Shown here one piece after another: positions 35,581 to 45,184 of a stretch of 64,000 nt of DNA. The translations under genes and the position numbers were made by a program. Within the stretch, counting starts at the first letter, position 1, and every line of letters starts with the position of its first letter. The DNA is from Flavobacterium sp. GTDB taxonomy: Bacteria; Bacteroidota; Bacteroidia; Flavobacteriales; Flavobacteriaceae. The stretch covers positions 186,001-250,000 of the forward strand of contig JADKHM010000004.1 in assembly GCA_016721735.1 (NCBI GenBank). The letters are read 5' to 3'. Under the pieces are notes generated by a model that saw nothing but the letters and a program-made list of their open reading frames with translations, searched no databases and was not told the origin of the DNA.

Positions 35581-36327
35581 TTAAGTGGTGTAAAGTTTTA
35601 CAATAGCGATTCCCAACACCAAAGCTAGAAAGTTGCGCAAAGTAACGGTGTTAAATTTCTTGCTTCCAAAATAACCGCCTAAAATGCCACCGACAGCAAC
35701 AATGGCAATGACGAACAACGAGGACATTGGTAAAGATTCGCCTTTGCTTATAAATCCGAGAAGTCCTGCGACCGAATTGACCAATATAAATAAAGCGGAA
35801 ACTGCGGCAGTTTGTTTCATTGTGGCCCATCCTAAAAGCAGCAAAACGGGACTTAAGATAATGCCGCCGCCAATGCCGATGAGACCAGACATGAATCCAA
35901 TCAATGCTCCGATTAATAGCGCCAATGGAAAATGAATAGGTTGTGGTTGTTTTTTTTCTTTACCCAAAATACCCAGCAATCGCAAAACCGCAAAAATCAA
36001 GACTGTTGCCAAAATACTTTTATATAAATGTGTTTCAATGGTAAGCAATCCACCTAAAAAAGAAAAAGGAATCGACGTCAAGGCAAATGGGTAAAACAGC
36101 TTCCAATCGAATTGTTTTTCTTTAAAATAAAAGTAAAACGAAATTCCAGAAACGATGATGTTCAACACCAAAGCAGTGGGTTTCATAAAGGCAATTGGAA
36201 AGGCAAAAAGACTCATCAAAGCCAAGTAACCACTGGCGCCTCCATGACCAACGCTGGCATATAAAAACGCCACAATCGGCAACAGTAAGAGCAATAATGG
36301 CACTTGCAACAAATCGACTATTTCCAT
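35581..36327 (-). CDS. TSUP family (TauE/SafE) permease
   Basis: 248 aa with eight predicted transmembrane helices and an internal repeat (the motif GHGGASGYLALMS near residue 28 and GIGGGIILSPVLLLLG near 151). TSUP proteins move sulfite, sulfoacetate or other organic anions. Setting within the Moco operon, one base before moaD and two after the esterase, suggests supply or removal of a sulfur compound or an oxyanion; this is inference. No molybdate ABC transporter is visible in the window, so molybdate or tungstate is a hypothesis that could be tested. Confidence 0.82.
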   Translation of the reverse strand: MEIVDLLQVPLLLLLLPIVAFLYASVGHGGASGYLALMSLFAFPIAFMKPTALVLNIIVSGISFYFYFKEKQFDWKLFYPFALTSIPFSFLGGLLTIETHLYKSILATVLIFAVLRLLGILGKEKKQPQPIHFPLALLIGALIGFMSGLIGIGGGIILSPVLLLLGWATMKQTAAVSALFILVNSVAGLLGFISKGESLPMSSLFVIAIVAVGGILGGYFGSKKFNTVTLRNFLALVLGIAIVKLYTT

Positions 36328-36329
36328 GA

Positions 36330-37157
36330 TTATTCCTTCAACGGATACATTTTTTTGAAAATATCGTTGATACTTTGATGCAAAATAGATGCGTGATTTT
36401 CGTTGGTCATCTCCATAAAATCGAATCTTACTTTCGGATTTTTGGCATTTCTAAATGCAATACTCATGTCCTTTGCATCTTTAACCATCGTTACATGTTC
36501 TTTCATTCCAACGGCAAGATAAACTTCCGCCGTTCTATTTTTGTTTTGTTCTAAAAGTGAAGGCGCATTTTTAAGTAGACTTTCATTGTCCCACCACAAA
36601 CTTGGACTAACAATTAAATAATGCGTAAACAATTGCGGTTTTTTCAATAGAATTTCAGTGGCTAAAAGTCCACCAAGTGATTGCCCAATAATAAACTTAG
36701 TTTCTGTTGTGCTGTACTTTGATTGGATATAAGGCTGCAATTCACTTTCAATAAAATTGATAAATTTCGCAGAGCCGCCTGTAGTTGGAAATTCCTTCTT
36801 TAAATCGGCGGCATCTGTCGGAAAAGTAAAATCTCTTTTGCGATCGACGTTGGCGACTCCCACCACGATAAAATCTGGCATTTGAAACTGCATATTATAA
36901 AACTGCACCAAACCAACAATATGCAAGAAGTCTTCGTTGGCAGAACCATCAAGCAAATATAAAACTGGATAAGCTTTGTCTTTAGTGTAAGTTGGTGGCA
37001 AATAGATATTCAAAGTTCTTCTTTCACCCAGAACTTTTGATTGAATAGTTTTGATTTCACCAATGTTCAATTGCGATTCGCTGACGGTTTTTACCTGCGC
37101 AACTACCATGTTAAGAAAGAGAAAAAATGCTGCTAAAAACGTAATTTTTGATTTCAT
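36330..37157 (-). CDS. Secreted esterase of the IroE/Fes-like alpha/beta hydrolase group
   Basis: 275 aa with a signal peptide (residues 1-20). The hydrolase keeps nucleophile Ser in IGQSLGGLLA (near residue 158) and a late His in NENHAS (near 258); NIYLPPTY and PVLYLLDG are typical of the enterochelin-esterase/esterase D group. Its natural substrate is unknown: siderophore, polysaccharide acetyl or other esters are all possible. It sits within the moeA-moaD operon although no Moco step needs an exported esterase, which is odd. The gaps are 33 and 2 bases, so it is probably cotranscribed. Confidence 0.8.
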   Translation of the reverse strand: MKSKITFLAAFFLFLNMVVAQVKTVSESQLNIGEIKTIQSKVLGERRTLNIYLPPTYTKDKAYPVLYLLDGSANEDFLHIVGLVQFYNMQFQMPDFIVVGVANVDRKRDFTFPTDAADLKKEFPTTGGSAKFINFIESELQPYIQSKYSTTETKFIIGQSLGGLLATEILLKKPQLFTHYLIVSPSLWWDNESLLKNAPSLLEQNKNRTAEVYLAVGMKEHVTMVKDAKDMSIAFRNAKNPKVRFDFMEMTNENHASILHQSINDIFKKMYPLKE

Positions 37158-37190
37158 AAATTTACTGTAGATCTAAAACAAATATAAAGA

Positions 37191-38372
37191 CTATTCTATC
37201 CGCTTTAAAAGATAAACGGCAACTTTTACGCCTCTCTCTAGCAAATAAAAACCTTCTTCCACAAAAACCAATGCATTTGCCAACGCAAACGAATCCAACA
37301 TTGATGAATCTTGATGTGGCAAAATGGTCACCTCATCATCCAATATGATTGCTTTCAAAAACTGACTTCTTGAATTATTCACTTCGTAATCGTGTGCCAA
37401 CGGTTTCGAAATTGATGACTTATACGAAGCGTTTTTTCCAGAAATTCGATCTAAGGTCGGCAGCACATACACATACAAACAAGTCAAACTTGCCGCTGGA
37501 TTTCCTGGCAATGCAAAGATCATCTTGTCCTTTAATCTACCACAATATAATGGTTTTCCTGGCTTTTGATTCACTTTATAAAACAAGGTTTCCACTGCTA
37601 AACTTTCCAATGCTTTGCCAACAAAATCGTAGTCGCCAACAGAAATTCCACCGGAAATTAAGATGACGTCATTCTCTTCGATCGCTTGTTGAAGAACAGA
37701 TTTTGTAGCCTCGAAATTATCTTCAACTTGATAACTATTTAATTGATAATAATGCGCCGATTGCAAAGCCAATTGCAACATGATCGCATTGCTTTCGTAT
37801 ACTTTTCCGCTTGGCAAAGGCTGTCCCGCTTGCACCAATTCGTTGCCTGTAATTACAATACCTATTTTGGGTTTTGCATAAACTCTAACCGAAGTAAGGC
37901 CCAAACCAGCTAGAAAACCAATCGCAGCGGGGTTCACAAATGACCCTTTTTCTAAAGCCACCGTTCCTTTTTCAATTTGAGAACCTAATGGGCGAACGTT
38001 GGTTTCGGGTTTGACGTTTTCATGAAGTTGCAATTTCCTGTTCTTTACGGTCACTTTTTCAATTTGAATCACAGCCTCCGCCGTATCTGGAACGGCTGCT
38101 CCAGTAAAAATCTTTATCGCTTCCCCAGGGTGCAGTTGACCATCGAAAAAATCGCCGGCTTTGATCTCGCCCACAATGTCATAGGTTAATTCGTGATGCA
38201 GCGAAAGTGCGAATCCGTCCATATTAGCTTGTCGGAATGGCGGCATTGAAATCGGGGAAATCAAAGTTTCTGCTAGTATAAATGTATGAGCATCATGCAA
38301 TCTAACTTCTACTTCTTGTGGAGAAAAAGTAGTTTTGTTTAAGATTGAAAAAGCCTCATCCACTGAAATCAT
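37191..38372 (-). CDS. moeA: Molybdopterin molybdotransferase
   Basis: 393 aa. Inserts molybdate into adenylated molybdopterin, the last common step of Moco formation. Four-domain MoeA pattern: MPPFRQANMDGFAL (near residue 45), FTGAAVPDTAEAVIQIE, GIVITGNELV with VYESNA, ISGGISVGDYDFV, and ALPGNPAASLTCLYVYVLP. It lies directly after the frameshifted xdhC (2 bases), tying cofactor synthesis to xanthine dehydrogenase, its probable client. Confidence 0.95.
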   Translation of the reverse strand: MISVDEAFSILNKTTFSPQEVEVRLHDAHTFILAETLISPISMPPFRQANMDGFALSLHHELTYDIVGEIKAGDFFDGQLHPGEAIKIFTGAAVPDTAEAVIQIEKVTVKNRKLQLHENVKPETNVRPLGSQIEKGTVALEKGSFVNPAAIGFLAGLGLTSVRVYAKPKIGIVITGNELVQAGQPLPSGKVYESNAIMLQLALQSAHYYQLNSYQVEDNFEATKSVLQQAIEENDVILISGGISVGDYDFVGKALESLAVETLFYKVNQKPGKPLYCGRLKDKMIFALPGNPAASLTCLYVYVLPTLDRISGKNASYKSSISKPLAHDYEVNNSRSQFLKAIILDDEVTILPHQDSSMLDSFALANALVFVEEGFYLLERGVKVAVYLLKRIE

Positions 38373-38374
38373 TT

Positions 38375-39285
38375 TTATGCTCTATTTTTAATTTGAATCA
38401 ATTGTGCCGCCACGCTGATGGCAATTTCCGCGGCAGTTTCGCTTTTGATGTCGAGGCCAATTGGAGCATAAACTTGATCGATTTGCTCTTTTGAGAATCC
38501 ATCAGCCAAGAGATTTTTATACAAGGTTTTTATCTTTTCTTGACTTCCGAGCATGCCGATAAATTTATATTTCCTGCCCAACAAACGGCGAATGATGATG
38601 TCGTCGGTGCGATAACCAAAAGACATAATCACCACGTAAGTATTTTCAGTTTCGGGAATATGTTGATCTATGGTTTCGAATTCGACAATTTGTTTTGAAT
38701 GCACAAAATTATTCGCCTCCATCGTATTGAGATTCTCGCGATGATCGAGCAAGTGAAGTTCAAAATCCAATCTAGATAAGACTTCACTCAATGCCAAACC
38801 GACGTGACCACCGCCGATAATGTAAACTTGATTCGGCAGCGAAATGGATTCTATAAATTCCCATTCGGTTGCATTAGTTGTTGCTTCTAGGTGAATTCCA
38901 TTTTCTGAGTAGGAGATCTTCCCGTTTTCCGAATTTAAGATTAAATCAATCCAATTCAGACTCTCGACATTCAAAGCGTAAAAGCAATTGTCTGTCGACC
39001 GGAACAAATCATTCCTGATTGATTGGTTGGCGCAGACTTATCGTGAATTTGATGTTTGATGAAAGGCTTGAAATCTAATTTTTCTAATAAACTTCGTGCA
39101 TATTCCACTAACTTATGCTCCATGATGCCGCCGCCAATCGTGCCGTACATTTGGTTTTGGGTAACCAACATTTTGAAGCCTTTTCGACCAGGACTGCTGC
39201 CTTCGTTGGCAATCACTACCATCAAAACACCTTGCTTTTCAGCTTGAAGAAGTGACTTTATTTTATTATAAAAATCCAATACCAT
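38375..39285 (-). pseudogene. xdhC: xdhC-like xanthine dehydrogenase maturation factor, frameshifted
   Basis: Two overlapping frames together make one XdhC protein of about 300 residues. The first (39285 to 38971) holds the N-terminal XdhC/CoxI domain, including GTIGGGIMEHKLVE and SGMICSGRQTIAF. The second (open to 38375) holds the C-terminal NAD-like domain with IIGGGHVGLALSEVLSRLDF and PIGLDIKSETAAEIA. They join if one T is added to the T4 run at 38983-38980: the product would then read QTIAFYALNVESLN, as homologues do. XdhC protects and sulfurates Moco for xanthine dehydrogenase. The cause is a real one-base deletion, a sequencing error in a homopolymer, or slippage on UUU. Confidence 0.85.
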
Positions 39286-39306
39286 AAGCTACGAATTTAT
39301 GGTAGT

Positions 39307-41556
39307 TTATGATTTTCTATACAAATCCATCAACACTTTTTCTGGCGTATACGGCGCATTGACAACCAAATCCGCAGTTGGATTGAAAGCTTTCACAGCA
39401 GACCGAATTGCAAAGTAAGCGCCCAATCCGTACATTAGTGGCGGTTCACCAACAGCTTTTGATTTCTTAATCGCCAATTCGTGACCTTCAGTTTCTAGAT
39501 GTGTAATATGAATTGATTTCGGCACAGAATATATATCTGGCACTTTATAAGTTGAAAGCGCATTTGACACCAATCGACCTTGTTCGTTGTAAACAATTTC
39601 TTCGAGTGTCATCCAGCCGATGCCTTGCACCAAGCCGCCTTCAATTTGACCATTATCGACGTCTTTGTTCATACTTTCTCCAAAATCATGCACAATATTG
39701 ACGCTGTCAAAATCGTAAGTTCCTTTCAAACAATCAACTGTCACTTCCACAATCGCAGTTCCATACACATGATACGCAAATGGATGTCCTTTTTCTTTGG
39801 TCTTATCGTAATGAATGGTTGGCGTCGCATAATGAGAATTTTCACTCAACGCCACACGAAGCGTAAATGCTTTTAAAATCAAATCGTTCCAAGTCATGTC
39901 GGTCGCCTTTGAATCGGCAAAAATCTGTTCGTCTTTGATTTGAATTTCCGAAGCGTTATGTTCATTTAGAGCGACCGTTTTCAATCGACCCAACAAGGCG
40001 TTGCAAGCCATTTCTAACGCTTTTCCATTTAAGTCAGCGCCAGCACTTGCAGCTGTTGGCGACGTATTAGCCACTCTTAAAGTATTTGTCGATTCGATCC
40101 GCACTTTCGAAGGTGAGATGCCGAATGTTTGGGTAACGATTTGCAGGAGTTTCGTGTTGACGCCTTGTCCCATTTCGACTGCGCCAGTGCTCACGACTAC
40201 ACTGCCATCATGGTAAATATGAACCAACGCACGGGCATGATTCATCATCGTATTGGTAAAGGAAATCCCGAAGCAAATCGGTTGCACGGCCAATCCTTTT
40301 TTATATCTTGAATTGTTATTATTGAAATCTACAACACGTTGTTTCTGCGAGGCGTAATCATAGGTTTTCATACTCGAATCCCAGCTTGCATGCGCGTTGG
40401 TTTGTTGCAAAATTTGCCCATAAGACAATTCATTACCATCGACTACCAAGTTTGCTTTTTGAATCTCGGCTGGACTAACTCCCAGTGATTCCGCTGCTTT
40501 GACAATGGCTGCTTCAATCACAAATTTTCCTTGCGGTCCGCCAAAGCCGCGAAACGCGGTGTTCGGAGGCAAATTGGTTTTACAGCTGTACGCTTTGGCG
40601 ATTACATTGGGAACATAATACGCATTGGTGGAGTGAAACAACGTTCGTTCCATTACTGCTGGCGACAAATCGGCCGCTGCGCCTGCATTTTGATAATGCG
40701 TTACTTCGTAGGCGAGTATTTTTAAATCTTTGGATAATCCAATCTTAAAATCAGAAGAATACGGATGGCGTTTTCCGGTCATGCGCATATCGTCCATGCG
40801 ATGCATTGCCATTTTTACGGGCTGATGCAAATGTTGCGATGCCAAAGCGACCATCACGGCCCAAGGTGTTGCTTGATCTTCTTTTCCGCCGAATCCACCA
40901 CCCAAACGAACGGTGTCAATTTCCACTTTGTGCATTGGAATTCCGAGTACACGAGCGACCATTTTCTGCACCGCAGTTGGACCTTGAGTTGACGAAGAAA
41001 CGACAATACTACCATCTTCTTTTGGACGTGCGTACGCGCCTTGCGTTTCTATATATAGATGTTCTTGACCATTAACATCGGTGCGACCTTCGAATATATG
41101 TTCACATTGCGACCAAGCATCGGCGGTATTTCCCAATGTAAATGTTCTCGGTGGAATAATCAATTTGTTTTGTCGTTGCGCTTCACGAGCGTCGGTAATT
41201 ACCAGCAATTCTTCAAATTCAACATGAATCAATTTGGCTGCTTGTCGACAATGATGTTCGGAAGTTCCTATAATTAATGCAATCACTTGACCTCTAAAAT
41301 GCACTTCACCATCGGCGAATAAAGGTTCATCTGGAATGATTCCACCAATTTGATTTTCTCCTGGAATATCTTTCGCGGTTAGTATCGTTACAATTCCTTT
41401 ACGTTGTAAAGCTTTGTGCAAATCGATGCTCGTAATTTTGGCGTGAGCAACCGTCGCATCGAAAGGCAAAGCATATAAAGTGCCTTTCATTTCTTGAATG
41501 TCATCCAGATAAATGGACTTTCCTTTTACGTGATTATGTGCGTCTATATTAATCAT
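39307..41556 (-). CDS. xdhB: Xanthine dehydrogenase molybdenum-binding subunit
   Basis: 749 aa large subunit that binds Moco and oxidises hypoxanthine and xanthine to urate. Motifs: LGGGFGGKEDQATPWA (Moco loop), RMTGKRHP (near residue 260), NTAFRGFGGPQG with the substrate Arg, AVEMGQGVNTK, and the catalytic Glu in KAVGEPPLMYG (near 693). No [2Fe-2S] or FAD part is present; these are supplied by xdhA, which it overlaps by 4 bases (ATGA). The naming of subunits as A/B varies between species. Activity in this strain may be impaired by the broken xdhC downstream. Confidence 0.94.
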   Translation of the reverse strand: MINIDAHNHVKGKSIYLDDIQEMKGTLYALPFDATVAHAKITSIDLHKALQRKGIVTILTAKDIPGENQIGGIIPDEPLFADGEVHFRGQVIALIIGTSEHHCRQAAKLIHVEFEELLVITDAREAQRQNKLIIPPRTFTLGNTADAWSQCEHIFEGRTDVNGQEHLYIETQGAYARPKEDGSIVVSSSTQGPTAVQKMVARVLGIPMHKVEIDTVRLGGGFGGKEDQATPWAVMVALASQHLHQPVKMAMHRMDDMRMTGKRHPYSSDFKIGLSKDLKILAYEVTHYQNAGAAADLSPAVMERTLFHSTNAYYVPNVIAKAYSCKTNLPPNTAFRGFGGPQGKFVIEAAIVKAAESLGVSPAEIQKANLVVDGNELSYGQILQQTNAHASWDSSMKTYDYASQKQRVVDFNNNNSRYKKGLAVQPICFGISFTNTMMNHARALVHIYHDGSVVVSTGAVEMGQGVNTKLLQIVTQTFGISPSKVRIESTNTLRVANTSPTAASAGADLNGKALEMACNALLGRLKTVALNEHNASEIQIKDEQIFADSKATDMTWNDLILKAFTLRVALSENSHYATPTIHYDKTKEKGHPFAYHVYGTAIVEVTVDCLKGTYDFDSVNIVHDFGESMNKDVDNGQIEGGLVQGIGWMTLEEIVYNEQGRLVSNALSTYKVPDIYSVPKSIHITHLETEGHELAIKKSKAVGEPPLMYGLGAYFAIRSAVKAFNPTADLVVNAPYTPEKVLMDLYRKS

Positions 41557-42953
41557 ATCAAGTCACTCATTTTGATTGATTCCGAAAATAATGCGATGAA
41601 ATGAGCGAAAAACAATTGTCTCGCTAACAGTCTTTTGTATTCCTTGGTTCCTCGTGCGTCGCTCATTGGAGACAATTCGGTTTGAAGAATTTCCTCCGCC
41701 CGCAAAACTACTTTTGGTTCAATGTATTTATTTGTAAGATACTCGCAAGTATGTGCTAAGAACTTTGGAATTGGACCAACGCCACCAATGGAACAATGCG
41801 CTTCTTGAATCACATCGCCAATCATCGTAATCGTGATGGCTGTATTAACGCTTGCAATGTCTAAATACTGACGTTTACACACTTTTTCGAAATGAAACTG
41901 GGTAGATTTTGAAGGCAGTTCGAATACAATTTCAGTAATAATTTCGTCTTCAGTTTTATTCAATATTTTATAACTCAAATAGAAATCTTTGAGTGCTACA
42001 TGTCGCGATTCGTCGTTCTTGTTGGTCAAAGTTAATTGGGCATTCATCGCCAACAATATGATTGTAAAATCGCCAATTGGAGAACCGTTTGCCAAATTTC
42101 CTGCAATAGTTCCAATGTTTCGAATGGGCGTTGATGAAACTAATTTCAGGTAATTATACCAATTCGGAATGGCATTTAATAAGGTTTCATTTTCGATTAA
42201 ATCTGTTACAGTAACAGCAGATTTTAACGTGCATCTTGAACCTTCAAATGTAATTCCGTTGAGTTCAGATCGATCGAACAAATACGCCATATTCATGTCG
42301 TGTAAGTCGTCGTGTTTTTGCACATACAAATCCGTTCCGCCACCAATTGGTATTTGACCTTCAGTGCTGTATTCTATATTAAAACTTTGCAGTTTCTCTT
42401 CTACCTCCAAAAAATAATCTGGAATAAAATCATGTTCTACTAACCAAGAGAGCGGTTGATCAACATCTTTCCATTGCAACTCTTGCGCGAGTTTTGCAGC
42501 AGCGCGTTCTATCGACTTATAACCCGTACATCGACAAATATTTCCGTCAATGGCACTAATGGCGCTTTCTAAAGTTGGCTGCGTTGTATTTAAGGCAAAT
42601 CCACACATTGAATTGACAAATCCTGGCGTACAAAAACCACATTGTGTTCCGGAACAATCGACCATCGCTTGTTGCGCTTGATTGAGTTTGTTGGGCAAAT
42701 TGAGTCCTTCAACAGTGACCACATGTTTTCCGTGAACGTTAGGCAATGGCGTCAAGCAGGAAGTCGCGCTTCGATAGTCTAACTTTCCGTTTTTTAACGT
42801 GCCTATCAAAACGGTACAGGCACCACAATCGCCTTCGCGGCAACCTATTTTTGTGCCACGCAAGTTTTCGTCGTATCGAATAAAATCGAGTAAAGTCGTT
42901 GTTGGCGCTTTATCGGTTTGTACTTTTCGATTATTTAATAGGAATTCAATCAT
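41553..42953 (-). CDS. xdhA: Xanthine dehydrogenase iron-sulfur/FAD subunit
   Basis: 466 aa small subunit. Residues 1-80 are the plant-ferredoxin [2Fe-2S] domain (GCREGDCGACTV), 85-160 the second [2Fe-2S] domain (CSGTQCGFCTPGF and CRCTGYKSI), and 190-460 the FAD domain (IPIGGGTDLYVQ, IRNIGTIAGNLANGSPIGD). It passes electrons from Moco via two iron-sulfur clusters to FAD and NAD. The gene follows guanine deaminase by 13 bases and overlaps xdhB by 4, so it is early in the operon. Confidence 0.95.
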   Translation of the reverse strand: MIEFLLNNRKVQTDKAPTTTLLDFIRYDENLRGTKIGCREGDCGACTVLIGTLKNGKLDYRSATSCLTPLPNVHGKHVVTVEGLNLPNKLNQAQQAMVDCSGTQCGFCTPGFVNSMCGFALNTTQPTLESAISAIDGNICRCTGYKSIERAAAKLAQELQWKDVDQPLSWLVEHDFIPDYFLEVEEKLQSFNIEYSTEGQIPIGGGTDLYVQKHDDLHDMNMAYLFDRSELNGITFEGSRCTLKSAVTVTDLIENETLLNAIPNWYNYLKLVSSTPIRNIGTIAGNLANGSPIGDFTIILLAMNAQLTLTNKNDESRHVALKDFYLSYKILNKTEDEIITEIVFELPSKSTQFHFEKVCKRQYLDIASVNTAITITMIGDVIQEAHCSIGGVGPIPKFLAHTCEYLTNKYIEPKVVLRAEEILQTELSPMSDARGTKEYKRLLARQLFFAHFIALFSESIKMSDLI

Positions 42954-42966
42954 GAAAATCAGGGAA

Positions 42967-43449
42967 TCAATATTCTATTTTGTTGATGCTTTCCGTCCAT
43001 AAACGAAAGGCTTCAAGTGCTTCTTCGCGCATCAACGGAATTGTTTCTAATTTGCGGTTGGTGTATGGAATTTCCAATTCTTCGTAGATAAATTGATCAT
43101 CAAATTGAATATCCGCTGCATCTTTTTTGGTGTTGGCGAAATACATTCTATCAGGACGTGCCCAATAAATCGCACCTAGGCACATTGGGCAAGGTTCGCA
43201 ACTGGTATAAATTTCACAGCCATCCAATTGAAAACTTCCTAATTCCTTGCAGGCATTTCGTATCGCCACAACCTCAGCATGGGCAGTTGGATCGTTTGAT
43301 GAAGTTACTTGATTGGCACCGCGAGCGATGATTTTTCCGTCTTTTACAATGACGGCGCCGAAAGGGCCGCCTTTGCCACTCGTTACATTTTCTATCGACA
43401 GGCGAATGGCTTCCTGCATAAATTCATTCTTGTTTGATGTAGCACACAT
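42967..43449 (-). CDS. Guanine deaminase / nucleoside deaminase family
   Basis: 160 aa zinc deaminase of the CDA fold. The zinc site is HAEVVAIRNA (near residue 58) and SCEPCPMCLGAIYWA (near 87). GPFGAVIVKDG near the start and YANTK- or FANTKKDAADIQFDD after the zinc site match the small guanine deaminases of the Bacillus GuaD type, which convert guanine to xanthine. Position as first gene before xdhA agrees with that use; a different purine or pyrimidine substrate cannot be excluded. It appears to open the whole minus-strand island. I see only a weak TATATTTA promoter element, at about 43466-43459. Confidence 0.85.
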   Translation of the reverse strand: MCATSNKNEFMQEAIRLSIENVTSGKGGPFGAVIVKDGKIIARGANQVTSSNDPTAHAEVVAIRNACKELGSFQLDGCEIYTSCEPCPMCLGAIYWARPDRMYFANTKKDAADIQFDDQFIYEELEIPYTNRKLETIPLMREEALEAFRLWTESINKIEY

Positions 43450-43561
43450 GTGTTATATATTTTGGGTAAATATAGGGAAAAGTTGGAAATCGATTTATGG
43501 CAAACGCAACTTGTTCAAAGGCTGAGAACTTTCGAATTGAGTTAGACAAATTCCTATATTT

Positions 43562-44974
43562 TTAATTGATCTTTTTTAAAATCAAATATTTATACGCGGA
43601 AAAGCCTAAATTATTTGAAATTGTAACAGTCGTATTGGTAAGTACATTTAGATAAGTACCAGCAAGTACAGCAGGAACAGCAAAACCGCTCAAACTTCCT
43701 CGAGGATTAGCAAGAACTAGAATTTGTTCGTTACCCAGAGTCTTCGTAAATGCAACAATATTGGCATCACTATAGGTAATCAATTCCCCTTTTCTGGCTG
43801 CAGGTGAACTGTTGTAAAAAGCCAATAATTGTTGGTAGCCAGTGAGCATATCGGCGTTGGCGGACCAATTAATGGTTCCTCCATTATACACAGAAGTGCT
43901 AGCCACTCCTACTTCTTGACCTGAATAAAGCAATGGTACTCCTTGCAGAAAAATAGTAATCGCACTAGCACATAAGGCTCCATTTTTATTATTGAAAACA
44001 GTTACTGGCAACGCAGTATTTGATTCATCATGGTTGGTTGTAAACCGAAGTTTTTTACTTCCAATAGGCACCGCAGCATATTCGCTTGTGTTTACTGTAT
44101 AAATTGACGTTGGAGAAAAATTGGCAGGACCAAAAACGTTTTTGATTGCGGTGACGTAATTCCATGACCAATTCATTTTAAAACCAGCGGCAAAATGATC
44201 ATTACGCGCTCCTTCTGCTAGCATTATCAACTGTTTTCTCCGACCTGTTTGCAAACTGGTAATCGCTTGTTGCCAAAAATCGAACGGAACATAATCGGCA
44301 GCATCGCAACGAAATCCGTCGACGCCCGCCACGTTTACCCAATAACGCATTGCTGCAATCATCGCTGTTCGCATTTCGGTATTGTTGTAGTTTAGATCGG
44401 CTACGTCTGCCCAATTGGTTCCCGCTGGACTGATAATTTGTCCACTTGTATTGTGTGTGTACCAATCTGGATGACTCATCCAAACATTATCCCATGAAGT
44501 GTGATTTCCGACCCAATCTAAAATCACCGAAAGGTTTCGTTGGTGCGCCTTATCAACCAATTCTTGAAGAATAGTAATTGTCCCAAAACTCGGATTAACC
44601 GCTGTATAATTTTTTACACAGTAAGGAGAACCAAAAGAATTAACGGTGCCGACAGGGTAAATCGGCATCAACCAAATAGTGTTGACTCCTAGCGCTTTGA
44701 TGGCATCGAGCCTATTGATAATACCGCGCAAATTGCGCATGCTACTAAATGCATTGATATTAATTTCATACATTACGATATCTTCCGTTTCGGGAGTGAC
44801 ATACATTGCAGCTGCAGTACCAATTTCATCACCCGCTTTTGCTACTGACTGATTGGAAATTTCAGACGCTATATCTTTACTACAACTCGAAAAAAGTAAA
44901 AAACAAATTCCCACAGATATGGATAAAGTGACCCTTCTTTTTAAGCAATTTGGAAACAAAAGTATCGTGTTCAT
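43562..44974 (-). CDS. GH13 alpha-amylase family lipoprotein (copy 2)
   Basis: 470 aa from the ATG at 44974; the frame is open to 45070, but the selected start leaves a proper lipoprotein signal ending at the LLFSSC lipobox. GH13 catalytic residues are present: nucleophile in DGFRCDAADYV, acid/base in IMLAEGARND, third carboxylate in FTTNHDESN, and VGNHTSWDN as region I. It resembles the lipoprotein at 14964 in size, barrel loops (AINPSFGT or GINPEFGT) and lack of a SUS cluster. It should degrade maltodextrin-like glucans near the outer membrane. It does not obviously belong to the purine island and is separated from guaD by a 112-base gap. Confidence 0.88.
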   Translation of the reverse strand: MNTILLFPNCLKRRVTLSISVGICFLLFSSCSKDIASEISNQSVAKAGDEIGTAAAMYVTPETEDIVMYEININAFSSMRNLRGIINRLDAIKALGVNTIWLMPIYPVGTVNSFGSPYCVKNYTAVNPSFGTITILQELVDKAHQRNLSVILDWVGNHTSWDNVWMSHPDWYTHNTSGQIISPAGTNWADVADLNYNNTEMRTAMIAAMRYWVNVAGVDGFRCDAADYVPFDFWQQAITSLQTGRRKQLIMLAEGARNDHFAAGFKMNWSWNYVTAIKNVFGPANFSPTSIYTVNTSEYAAVPIGSKKLRFTTNHDESNTALPVTVFNNKNGALCASAITIFLQGVPLLYSGQEVGVASTSVYNGGTINWSANADMLTGYQQLLAFYNSSPAARKGELITYSDANIVAFTKTLGNEQILVLANPRGSLSGFAVPAVLAGTYLNVLTNTTVTISNNLGFSAYKYLILKKIN

Positions 44975-45184
44975 AGGTATCATCTTTAATAATTTGATGC
45001 AGCAGCGACATAAAATTTCCTTACTACTAGGTCCATTTGGAATCTCGACAAACATAGGTAAAATTAGCATGTAATAATCTGCTTTTTTAACTTATATTGC
45101 TTCCCTAATGTTAACATCACAATGAGATGATCCAGATCATGGATCCTCGTTGAAAATATTTTCCAATGCCACATTCAAAGGTAT

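Noticed and set aside
38971..39007. Programmed -1 frameshifting as the main explanation for xdhC
   Set aside because: There is no X-XXY-YYZ heptamer at the overlap, only a UUU that can re-pair, and no clear downstream stem. Indel or sequencing error is simpler, so slippage is kept only as a minor option.
45071..45184. Possible operator in GATGATCCAGATCATGGATCC
   Set aside because: The dyad is imperfect and short, and no regulator or matching site is seen elsewhere in the window.
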